Shown: positions 1 to 13,150 of the stretch, piece after piece | Position numbering within the stretch: position 1 is the first letter of the stretch | Layout: every line of letters starts with the position of its first letter | Origin: Tsukamurella sp. 8F | GTDB taxonomy: Bacteria; Actinomycetota; Actinomycetes; Mycobacteriales; Mycobacteriaceae | Length of the DNA: 64,000 nt | Direction: 5' to 3' | Assembly (NCBI RefSeq): GCF_029167375.1 | Contig: NZ_JARFTP010000017.1 | Span: forward strand, 33,338-97,337 | Notes under the pieces: model-generated | What the model was told of the DNA's origin: nothing | Seen by the model: the letters and a program-made list of their open reading frames with translations, nothing else | Database searches by the model: none | Translations under genes and position numbers: made by a program

Positions 1-50
1 CTGTCACGATGGAATTCTGCCCGATCCGAGCCAGTCTCACCCCAATGAAC

Positions 51-64
51 GAGAACATGTTCTA
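51..64. promoter_or_regulatory. Probable KstR operator upstream of hsaA
   Basis: The sequence GAGAACATGTTCTA fits the KstR consensus TNNAACNNGTTNNA except for the first base. It lies 58 bp before the chosen hsaA start, where repression of the hsa operon would be expected. The kstR gene itself is in this window at 39555-40166. Family knowledge: KstR is released by a 3-oxo-cholestenoyl-CoA type ligand. Binding here is inferred. Confidence 0.7.
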
Positions 65-122
65 CCATCTTCGTCAAAGGTCCGGTCTTCAGCGGGACCG
101 CACAGAACCGGGAAGGCGCGAG

Positions 123-3702
<3,580 letters not shown>

Positions 3703-3715
3703 ACGGCCGATGCCG

Positions 3716-3779
3716 CTCCCTAGTAGAAGTCCGCGTCCCCGCCGACATCTCAGCGGGGAAGCGGACTTCTACTAGGGAG
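3716..3779. repeat. 60-bp palindromic element A between convergent genes
   Basis: Arms 3716-3742 and 3753-3779 pair at 26 of 27 positions around a 10-base loop. Measured from CCCTAG to CTAGGG the core is exactly 60 bp (3718-3777), like elements at 18907 and 19972. It lies 15 bp after the hsaB stop and about 14 bp beyond the stop of the opposing hydrolase gene, so it could act as a bidirectional terminator. No T-run follows on either strand. Confidence 0.85.
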
Positions 3780-3791
3780 AGTCGCTAGCGA

Positions 3792-4526
3792 CTAGGTCCC
3801 GAGAAGGTGGCGCGTGAAGAAGTCGGCCCCACCGAACGAGATGTGCCGCGGCACGTGGCGGTGGTCCCCGGCATGGGCGTGCAGCGTCTTCTCCGCGGAA
3901 CCGAAGGCATCGAACACCTCCAGCCCCGAGGAGCGTGGCAGCTCCGGGTCGTCCCAGGAGAGGATGTAGTCCGTGGGGATCGTGATGGACCGCGCCGCGG
4001 CGAGCACGGACGGGGACGCCACCGCGCCGCCGAAGACGGCTGCGGTGACCCTGGGATCCGATGCGACGTAAGGGATCCCGATCATCGCTGCGACGGTCAT
4101 CCCGAGATAGCCGATCGGCCCGTCGATACCGGGTGTCGCGATCAACTCGTCGACGACGGCGTGCAGCTCGGGGACCGCGCGCTCGGCGAGAGACGCGTTG
4201 AACTCGGCGATGACCGGCACGAGGGACTCTCCCGCCCTCCGGCGGCTCACGAGTTCGGCCACCCAGCGCTTGTCGGGCTCCGATCTGGCCCGGTCCCCAT
4301 GGCCGGGGAAGTCGACGGATGCGACCGCGAAGCCGGACGCCGCCAGCCTTCGCGCCCGGCTGACGAGGCTCGGGAACCGCTTGTGCAGACCGCCGGGATG
4401 GCCGTGCAGGATCAGAGGGAGACCATCGGCGCGCTCGGGCGTCCATAGGACGCCGGGCACACCATCGACGGTGAAGTCCCGCTCGACGATGCCGTCGGCG
4501 GCGGAGGAGGAGTTTGTGAAATTCAT
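3792..4526 (-). CDS. Alpha/beta hydrolase with altered nucleophile elbow
   Basis: A 244-residue alpha/beta hydrolase fold protein. The oxyanion turn LHGHPGG and the strand-turn VASVDFPGHGD are clear. Possible acid and base residues lie in SWDDPELPR and in HVPRH near the C terminus. Where relatives have a G-x-S-x-G elbow, this protein reads GYLGMTVAA, so Thr stands in for Ser and Ala for the last Gly. It may be inactive or use Thr, and its substrate is unknown. The start at 4526 was chosen because GGAAAGG lies eight bases upstream; an open extension to 4574 lacks such a site. It converges on hsaB across palindrome A. Confidence 0.7.
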   Translation of the reverse strand: MNFTNSSSAADGIVERDFTVDGVPGVLWTPERADGLPLILHGHPGGLHKRFPSLVSRARRLAASGFAVASVDFPGHGDRARSEPDKRWVAELVSRRRAGESLVPVIAEFNASLAERAVPELHAVVDELIATPGIDGPIGYLGMTVAAMIGIPYVASDPRVTAAVFGGAVASPSVLAAARSITIPTDYILSWDDPELPRSSGLEVFDAFGSAEKTLHAHAGDHRHVPRHISFGGADFFTRHLLGT

Positions 4527-4575
4527 GGCGAAAGCCTTTCCGAGAGATGGGTTCTCGGGTGCTCCCGCCGGCATT

Positions 4576-4635
4576 TCACGCCGTGTCGGATAGCCGCGCT
4601 GACGAGGGGAGCACCCACGATGTCGATGCGTTCAC
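4576..4635 (-). CDS. Possible 19-residue leader ORF
   Basis: Within the 182-bp gap between two minus-strand genes, a GTG at 4635 is preceded by GAGGAGGTGA and opens a frame of 19 codons ending about 50 bp before the hydrolase ATG. The peptide (VNASTSWVLPSSARLSDTA) shows no known attenuator feature. The good ribosome site is the only support. Nothing else was recognised in 4527-4708. Confidence 0.2.
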   Translation of the reverse strand: MNASTSWVLPSSARLSDTA

Positions 4636-4708
4636 GGGTCTCACCTCCTCGATCCAGTACTGCGGCCGACGGAAACGATAGGCGCGCCCCGCCCGCGCGG
4701 CAACCGGA

Positions 4709-5692
4709 TTAAGCGCCCAGCCGGCCGGCCCGGTCCAGAAAGGCGACGAGATCGCGGGCGGAGTCCTCCATCGGCCGCGGGTGGTAGCCCAGCTCACGGC
4801 GCGCCTTGGAACAGTCGACCAGGGGAGAGGCGAGCAGTGGTCCTAGCGCACCCTTGGACAGGATGTCGGAGTCGAAGCGAGCCCCGAGCGGCTCGAGAAC
4901 CGGCATCGCGGCCTTCAGCGCCTTGAGAGGCAGCCCGACGAGCGGGCCTCGGCGGCCCGCTGCAACAGCGGCGAGCCGCATGAAGTCGATCAGCGGGCGG
5001 TACTCGCCGCCCAGGAGGTAGTTCTCGCCAGTACGCCCCTTCTCCGCCGCGGCAAGCAGCCCCGTCACGACGTCCCGCACGTCCACGAGGTCGAACCCGG
5101 CGCGTCCGATGAACACGGGCACCCGGCCCAGGGCCGCCGAACGGGCGAGCCCGTTGAGCCGGGAGAGCGGTGTGCCGTGGTCGCAGGGGCCCCAGATCCC
5201 CGTCGGGTTGCAGATCACCGCGTCCAGGCCCTCCGCGACAACCTTGTGCAGTTCCTGCTCCCCGGCCCATTTGGACCGGTCGTACACGGGGATCCCGGGC
5301 CGATGGGAGCGTGGCGTCCGTTCGTTCATCACCGACGCGCGGTCCTGGTCGAACGCGTGCACCGAGCTGAGGTGCACAAGCCGCCGCACGCCTACGTCGT
5401 GCGCTGCCCGGGCGACGGTCGCCACTCCGCATGTGTTGAGGTTCCACGCCCTCTCGTCCTCCATCCGCAGGGTTATGGCGGCGGCGAGATGGAAGACGAC
5501 GTCGGCTCCGTCGAGCGCGGAGCGCATCGACGCGCGGTCGAGCACGTCGCCGCACACCCACCGGACATCGCCCGACGCGGACCCGCGACCGCGGATGCGG
5601 TCCACGGCGATGACTTCGTGGCCCTCCGCCACCAGCTGCCCGATCAGATTCCCGCCGACGTAACCCGCGGCCCCGGTCACCGCGATCCGCAT
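4709..5692 (-). CDS. NAD(P)-dependent epimerase/dehydratase family protein
   Basis: A 327-residue extended short-chain dehydrogenase. The N-terminal Rossmann motif GAAGYVGGNL is at about residues 7-16. The active-site pattern has Ser in LVHLSSVHAF and YDRSK as YxxxK, followed by NPTGIWGP, as in the dihydroflavonol reductase/3-beta-HSD-like branch. The start ATG lies 10 bp after the fadA5 stop on the same strand, so the two are likely one operon under the KstR site at 6965. The substrate is unknown. A sterol or acyl-CoA intermediate is an inference from location. The frame runs 75 codons further upstream, but only inside fadA5. Confidence 0.75.
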   Translation of the reverse strand: MRIAVTGAAGYVGGNLIGQLVAEGHEVIAVDRIRGRGSASGDVRWVCGDVLDRASMRSALDGADVVFHLAAAITLRMEDERAWNLNTCGVATVARAAHDVGVRRLVHLSSVHAFDQDRASVMNERTPRSHRPGIPVYDRSKWAGEQELHKVVAEGLDAVICNPTGIWGPCDHGTPLSRLNGLARSAALGRVPVFIGRAGFDLVDVRDVVTGLLAAAEKGRTGENYLLGGEYRPLIDFMRLAAVAAGRRGPLVGLPLKALKAAMPVLEPLGARFDSDILSKGALGPLLASPLVDCSKARRELGYHPRPMEDSARDLVAFLDRAGRLGA

Positions 5693-5702
5693 CGACACGG
5701 CT

Positions 5703-8225
<2,523 letters not shown>

Positions 8226-8230
8226 GCAGC

Positions 8231-8809
8231 TCAGCTCCGATCGGGGGCGAGCTCCCTGCCGAGGCGTTCCAGATGACGTTCCCATTCCGCCCCGGCGGGA
8301 AGGACACCCGGCGCAGCCGCAGCGAGTTGAGCATGGCCCAGGTACACGGACACGGCAGCCACCGCGCGGCTGCGCGCCGCCTCGTCATCCAGCCCAGCGG
8401 CGCGGTACAGCCCCGCCACGTACTCGACACGGCGCTCGGTGACGCGCACGACCGCGGGGCCCACGGTGGGGTCTCCGGCGGCAGCCAGGAGCGCGAGCTC
8501 GAGCGGATCGCCGATCGCCCCGAACACCACGCCCAGTAGCTCCGCGAGCCGATCGGGCGCTCGCTGCGCCTTCTCCGCTGCTTCGATCACGGCCTCCGTA
8601 TGCTCGCGCTCCCACGTCTCGAGCGCACGGTCCAGCAGGTCCCGCCGATCACGGAAGTGCCAGTAGAAGCTGCCCTTCGTCGCGCCGAGACGCTTGGCGA
8701 GCGGCTCGACCGCGGCAGCAGCGAGTCCTCCCTCGGCGATCGCGTCGAGGGCGGCGTGGGTCCAGTCGGCCGCGCTGAGGCGACGGCGTTCAGGTCTGGT
8801 GTCGGGCAT
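8231..8809 (-). CDS. TetR-family regulator
   Basis: A 192-residue TetR repressor with the N-terminal helix-turn-helix GGLAAAAVEPLAKRLGATKGSFYWHFRDR (about residues 27-55, described by its ends GGLAA and YWHFRDR) and a helical ligand-binding domain. ATG 8809 was chosen because the longer open frame (to 8878) runs through a near-perfect operator. It is divergent from the SRPBCC-DUF2867 gene and converges on cyp125 with a 5-bp gap. It probably represses itself and the divergent gene. The ligand is unknown. Confidence 0.8.
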   Translation of the reverse strand: MPDTRPERRRLSAADWTHAALDAIAEGGLAAAAVEPLAKRLGATKGSFYWHFRDRRDLLDRALETWEREHTEAVIEAAEKAQRAPDRLAELLGVVFGAIGDPLELALLAAAGDPTVGPAVVRVTERRVEYVAGLYRAAGLDDEAARSRAVAAVSVYLGHAQLAAAAPGVLPAGAEWERHLERLGRELAPDRS

Positions 8810-8811
8810 CG

Positions 8812-8854
8812 CCGTACGGTACCGTATGGCGTACCCGATACGGTACCGTACGGA
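8812..8854. promoter_or_regulatory. Double-palindrome operator for the divergent TetR pair
   Basis: Two identical 12-bp palindromes TACGGTACCGTA lie at 8815-8826 and 8839-8850, 24 bp centre to centre. They sit inside a larger inverted repeat in which CCGTACGGTACCGTATGG (8812-8829) mirrors 8837-8854 with one mismatch. It starts two bases from the TetR ATG and ends 11 bases before the divergent ATG, so bound protein would block both. Confidence 0.8.
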
Positions 8855-8865
8855 CGGAGCGGACG

Positions 8866-9861
8866 ATGTCGCACCCACCGATCAATATCCACGAACGCCG
8901 GATCGACGCGCCGCCTAGCGTCCTTGGGCCCCTTCTTGATGGGCTGGGCGGCCCCGACGACAGGCTGTGGCCATCGCCGGCATGGGTGCCGATGGTCCTG
9001 GATCAGCCCCTCGCAGTGGGCGCCGACGGCGGCCACGGGCCGATCCGCTACCGCGTCGTCGACTACGAGCCCGGGCGCCGGGTCCGCTTCGAATTCCATT
9101 CCACGCCGGGAGTCTCCGGCCATCACGAGTTAGTCGTATCGCCCGACGGCGACGGTTCCCTGGTACGCCATATCCTCACGGCCCGTTCGCCGTGGCCGCT
9201 GGGCCTGATACTCGGCGAGACCCTCATGCATCTGCACGACGCGTGCGTCGAGGACATGCTCGACAACGCCGAGCGCGCGGCGACCGGAACGGTCCGGGCT
9301 CCATCGCGCTGGTCACCGCGGGTACGCGCGCTGCGAGCTCTCAGCGACCGACCGGCGGCGCGTGCTGTGCCCGTGCCCGTGCCCGAGAGCGCGATACTCG
9401 CCCGCCGCACCATCGACGAGTGGTCGGCGGCAGCGCGACGCGGCCGACTGGTGGATGCGCACGCCGTCGAACTGCGTCGGGGCATGTCGACCGATCCGCG
9501 GGCCTGGGCGAAGGACGCATTCGGCGGCGCGCCGGCGGCGGTCAGGGCTGCGATGGCGCTGCGCGAGGCGGTGGTCGGCCTGGTCGGGATCGGGCGGGGC
9601 TCACCGGGGTCCTTCGCGATACGTGACAGCACCGGCGACGAGGTCCTGCTGGGCGAGGATGCGAGCCACCTCGACTTCCGCGCATCGGTCCTGGTCGCCG
9701 ACGGTGCCGTCACGCTCACGACGGTTGCGGTGCCTCACAATCTGCGCGGGCGCCTCTATCTGTTGCCGGTACGGATCGCTCACCCGATCATCGTCGAGGC
9801 GATACTGCGTGCAACGTGGCGGCGCATGCAGGTCGACGTGGAGGCACTCGCCCCGACATGA
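8866..9861 (+). CDS. SRPBCC-DUF2867 fusion protein
   Basis: A 331-residue two-domain protein. Residues 1-135 look like an SRPBCC/polyketide-cyclase ligand-binding domain (WPSPAWVPM, GPIRYRVVDYEPGRRVRFEF). Residues 165-331 look like DUF2867 (AHAVELRRG, WAKDAFGG, LGEDASHLDFRASVLV, a C-terminal IVEAILRATWRRMQ). The domains are usually separate. Both types bind hydrophobic ligands in other proteins, so a role in binding or modifying a lipid or steroid is plausible but unproven. It is controlled by the operator directly upstream. Its stop is two bases from the ltp3 stop on the other strand. Confidence 0.7.
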   Translation: MSHPPINIHERRIDAPPSVLGPLLDGLGGPDDRLWPSPAWVPMVLDQPLAVGADGGHGPIRYRVVDYEPGRRVRFEFHSTPGVSGHHELVVSPDGDGSLVRHILTARSPWPLGLILGETLMHLHDACVEDMLDNAERAATGTVRAPSRWSPRVRALRALSDRPAARAVPVPVPESAILARRTIDEWSAAARRGRLVDAHAVELRRGMSTDPRAWAKDAFGGAPAAVRAAMALREAVVGLVGIGRGSPGSFAIRDSTGDEVLLGEDASHLDFRASVLVADGAVTLTTVAVPHNLRGRLYLLPVRIAHPIIVEAILRATWRRMQVDVEALAPT

Positions 9862-9862
9862 C

Positions 9863-11026
9863 TCACCCGGGCTTGTCCGACGAGACCACCCACATCGAGA
9901 AGTACTGCGAACCACCGCCGTACGCGTGACCGAGCGCCTTGCGGGCACCGTCTACCTGGTACGCGCCGGCGCGGCACATGACCTGCTTGGCGGCCTCGGC
10001 GAAGCGCAGCATCCCAGACGCACCGATCGGGTTCGACGACAGCACGCCACCCGACGGATTCACAGGTAGCCTGCCGCCGGGCCCGGTCTCGCCGGCCGCG
10101 GTGAGCTTCCAGCCCTCGTTCTGTTCCGCGAAACCGAGATTCTCGAGCCACATGGGCTCGAACCACGAGAAGGGAACGTAGATCTCGGCGACGTCGATCT
10201 CGTCGATGGGACTGCGGATCCCAGCCGCCGACCACAGTGCTGCGGCCGCGTCGCGCCCGGCTCTGGGGCTTACATGGTCGCGACCGGCGAACGTGGTCGG
10301 CTCGGTACGCATCGCGGTGGCGTGGATCCATCCCACCGGGCCGTCTGCGCTATCGGCAGCAGCCTCGTCTCCGATCACCAGAGCGCACGCACCGTCGGAG
10401 GACGGGCAGGTCTCGTCGAAACGGATGGGGTCCCAGAGCATCTGGGATGCCTGGACCGACTCGAGAGTGATATCCGGCTGCCGCAGGTGCGCGTACGGAT
10501 TGCGCGCGCCGCCCAGTCGATCCTTCACCGCGACCACGGCTCCGATGTGATCCGGTGCGCCGGATCTGCGAATGTACGAACGCACGTGCGGCGCGAAGTA
10601 GCCGCCCGCGCCGGCCCCGACGGGGACCGTGAACGGGATGCCGATCGACAACGCCCACATGGCGTTCGACTCCGACTGCTTCTCCCATGCCAGTGTCAGC
10701 ACGCGCCGATGCACCCCGGACTGCACGAGCGATGCGGCGACGATCGCCGTCGATCCGCCGACCGAGCCCGCGGTGTGCACGCGCATGAGGGGCTTCCCGA
10801 CAGCACCGAGCGCGTCCGCAAGGAACAGCTCGGGCATCATCACGCCCTCGAACAGGTCGGGTGCCTTCCCGACGACGATCGCGTCGACGTCGTCGAGCGT
10901 CACCTGCGCGTCGGCGAGCGCCCGGTCGACCGCCTCCCGCAGCATGCCGGCCATCGACACGTCATGCCGCTTACTGCGATGGTGGGTCTGCCCGGTGCCC
11001 AGCACCGCGGCCCGTGCCCGGCTCAT
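9863..11026 (-). CDS. ltp3: Ltp3, SCP2-type thiolase-like lipid-transfer protein
   Basis: A 387-residue thiolase-superfamily protein with strong resemblance to M. tuberculosis Ltp3 (Rv3523) as I recall it: VLGTGQT at the N terminus, VHTAGSVGGS, YFAPHVRSYIRRSGAP, EIYVPFSWFEP and LGHAYGGGSQY. The family lacks the usual CoA-thiolase Cys pattern. The related Ltp2 acts as a retro-aldolase in sterol side-chain removal together with a DUF35 partner. The ATG overlaps the ltp4 stop (ATGA), so it is the last gene of a DUF35-ltp4-ltp3 operon on the minus strand. Confidence 0.87.
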   Translation of the reverse strand: MSRARAAVLGTGQTHHRSKRHDVSMAGMLREAVDRALADAQVTLDDVDAIVVGKAPDLFEGVMMPELFLADALGAVGKPLMRVHTAGSVGGSTAIVAASLVQSGVHRRVLTLAWEKQSESNAMWALSIGIPFTVPVGAGAGGYFAPHVRSYIRRSGAPDHIGAVVAVKDRLGGARNPYAHLRQPDITLESVQASQMLWDPIRFDETCPSSDGACALVIGDEAAADSADGPVGWIHATAMRTEPTTFAGRDHVSPRAGRDAAAALWSAAGIRSPIDEIDVAEIYVPFSWFEPMWLENLGFAEQNEGWKLTAAGETGPGGRLPVNPSGGVLSSNPIGASGMLRFAEAAKQVMCRAGAYQVDGARKALGHAYGGGSQYFSMWVVSSDKPG

Positions 11027-12099
11027 ACCTCCACCTCCATCGATGCCACCAGATTCTGTTGCAGGAGAGGGCCGCTCGCGGCATGCGCGAGCACTCGATC
11101 CGCCTGTCCCGAGAAGATGCGCCTCGCCGCTTCGCCGATCCGGTTCAGCCCACCTGCGAACATCGGATTGCCTGCCAGTGGACCACCCGATGGATTGACG
11201 ACCACACCCGAGCCGAGTCCCAGCGCCTCTGCGAGGATGATCTCCTGGTGCGTGAACGGAGCGTGCAGCTCGGCGACCTGGAATGCCCCGATATGGCCTA
11301 GCGCTCGACCTGCGGCCTCGGTCGAGGGCGATCTGGTCAGATCGCGTGCGCCGAGTGCGCCGGACTCGATCCGATGCTCGATCCCGGTGATCCACGCCGG
11401 TCTCTCGGCGAATTCCCGAGCCCGCTCGGCGGATGCGAGCACGATCACGGACGCGCCGTCCGTGATGGGCGCGATGTCGTGAGCGCGGAGCGGATCGGCG
11501 ACGGGCTCGGTTGCGAGCAGGGCCTCGACGTCGACCGGCCCCGAACGCGCCTGTGCGGTCGGATCCTCCTGTGCTGCTGCACGACTGCGCGCCGCGACCT
11601 CTGCCATATCGCGCTCGGTCCAGCGCCCCGCCTCGAGGCCGAGGCGGGCCTGCAGGCCCGCGACGCTGACGGAGTCCGGCCACAGCGGGGCGACGCTGTA
11701 CGGGTCGTGCTGAAGCGCAAGGACACGACGTAGCTGCCCCGCGGACGACTTACCGAAGCCGTATACGAGCGCCGTCCGGACCTGGCCGGTAAGGATCTTC
11801 ACCCACGCCTCGTACAGCGCCCAGGCGGCGTCCATCTCGACGTGCGACTCGTTGATCGGCGGCCAAGCGCCTATCGCGTCGACCGCGGAGATGAAGGAGA
11901 ACGCACGGCCGGCCAGATAGTCGGACGAGCCGGAGCACCAGAAGTCGATGTCCGCCTTGGTGGCTCCCGTCGCGTCGTACACCTCGCGCAGCAACGGCAC
12001 GAGCATCTCCGTGCCGTTCGTCGTCGTGTCGGCCACAGGCACGTGAGGGGTACGGGCGAACGCGACGACCGCGACTCCCGAGCCGGGTGGGATGCTCAC
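11023..12099 (-). CDS. ltp4: Ltp4, thiolase-like lipid-transfer protein
   Basis: A 358-residue thiolase-fold protein (VAVVAFARTPHVP at the start, DIDFWCSGSSDYLAGR, GHIGAFQVAELHAPFTHQE, NPSGGPLAGNPMF near the end), corresponding to Ltp4 (Rv3522). It probably pairs with Ltp3 in a hetero-oligomer, an inference from the coupled genes. The start is GTG 12099, with GGAGG five bases upstream. It overlaps the stop of the DUF35 gene (GTGA), and its own stop overlaps the ltp3 ATG. Confidence 0.85.
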   Translation of the reverse strand: MSIPPGSGVAVVAFARTPHVPVADTTTNGTEMLVPLLREVYDATGATKADIDFWCSGSSDYLAGRAFSFISAVDAIGAWPPINESHVEMDAAWALYEAWVKILTGQVRTALVYGFGKSSAGQLRRVLALQHDPYSVAPLWPDSVSVAGLQARLGLEAGRWTERDMAEVAARSRAAAQEDPTAQARSGPVDVEALLATEPVADPLRAHDIAPITDGASVIVLASAERAREFAERPAWITGIEHRIESGALGARDLTRSPSTEAAGRALGHIGAFQVAELHAPFTHQEIILAEALGLGSGVVVNPSGGPLAGNPMFAGGLNRIGEAARRIFSGQADRVLAHAASGPLLQQNLVASMEVEV

Positions 12100-13055
12100 A
12101 GATGCCTCCGAAAGGTGTCGTACTCGGCATCGGCCTCGCCGGTGGGTTCGAAGTGACTGATATTGGCGGGCGTCGGCCCCCATTCGTCGCGCGGCCGCCA
12201 CGCCGCGCGAACTCGCATGCCCATGCGGACCTGATCGGCGGCGCAGCCCAGAACCAGATGCAGGAAGGGGATATCCGCGCCGTCGAGCAGGATGTATGCG
12301 CCCACGTACGGGGGCTTGATCCGCTGCCCGAGGAACGGCACGTTGACGATGCAGAAGGTCGTGACGATGCCCGTGTCCGGCAGCTCGACCTCGGTAGTGG
12401 TGGGCACGCCGTCCGTGGGGCATGCGCTCCGCGGAGGTACGTAGACCTGGTCGCAGACCGGGCACCGCTGGCCGATCAGCCGACCCTCCGCGAGGGCATG
12501 AAGGTAGCGACTCTCCTCCCGCGACGCGGTGTGCGTGAGGTGGACGTCGACGGGCGCGGTGAGCATCGCGATCGCCTCGGGAAGGTCCGCGCCCGAGGAC
12601 GGCTCACCCTCTCCCTCTCCCGGTTCGAAGCACGCGACGTCCGTGATCGCGCCGACGGGGGAGTCCACCCACCGTGCCCGCACCCGCATACCTGTCCGCA
12701 TCGCGTCGCGAGGAGCGTCGACAGCGTGCAGTAGGGGCGTGTCGGCACCGTCCAGCCGGATCAGAGCCCAGGAGAACGGGCTGTCGAAAGGTTGCCCGCG
12801 GACGGGCTCCGCGCACCACGACCAGCTCACCACGGTGCCGGTGGTCGCCACTTCGACGAGCTCGCCGAGCGGCGCCGCGGTCACAGGGTCGTACTCGGGT
12901 GGCGGCACATGCACCCTGCCGTCGCTGCCCCGGGCCCCGATGATGCGGCGCTGCGCCAGCGCCCCTGCGAAGCGCCCGAGGACCGGGCCCAGCGAGCGGG
13001 TGTAGTCGAAGGAGATGTCGAGCGGCGCTGCCAGCGTCGCGAATTCAGCGCTCAC
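12096..13055 (-). CDS. Tandem DUF35 (OB-fold) protein, Rv3521-like
   Basis: A 319-residue protein with two DUF35 units. The C-terminal unit has a rubredoxin-like zinc ribbon, CPVCDQVYVPPRSACP, followed by an OB-fold (about residues 190-300). The N-terminal unit keeps the OB-fold (about 35-150), but the equivalent ribbon reads ARGSDGRVHVPPPEYDP and has lost its cysteines. DUF35 proteins act as partners of SCP2-like thiolases and aldolases. The gene is first in an operon with ltp4 and ltp3, matching Rv3521-Rv3523. It is probably regulated from the KstR site at 13064. Confidence 0.82.
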   Translation of the reverse strand: MSAEFATLAAPLDISFDYTRSLGPVLGRFAGALAQRRIIGARGSDGRVHVPPPEYDPVTAAPLGELVEVATTGTVVSWSWCAEPVRGQPFDSPFSWALIRLDGADTPLLHAVDAPRDAMRTGMRVRARWVDSPVGAITDVACFEPGEGEGEPSSGADLPEAIAMLTAPVDVHLTHTASREESRYLHALAEGRLIGQRCPVCDQVYVPPRSACPTDGVPTTTEVELPDTGIVTTFCIVNVPFLGQRIKPPYVGAYILLDGADIPFLHLVLGCAADQVRMGMRVRAAWRPRDEWGPTPANISHFEPTGEADAEYDTFRRHL

Positions 13056-13063
13056 ATCGCTAG

Positions 13064-13077
13064 TGGAACACGTTCTT
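13064..13077. promoter_or_regulatory. KstR operator between DUF35-ltp operon and FadD8-like gene
   Basis: TGGAACACGTTCTT keeps AAC and GTT at the right spacing and the leading T, and differs only at the last base. It is 9 bp before the DUF35 start and 74 bp before the divergent ligase gene, so it may control both. Confidence 0.7.
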
Positions 13078-13150
13078 GTTTTCTCCGCAAGAAGTGTCTC
13101 CGAGGGCTTATGGTCGTAGCCGACGAAACGTTCTGCGAAAAGGGAGACGC

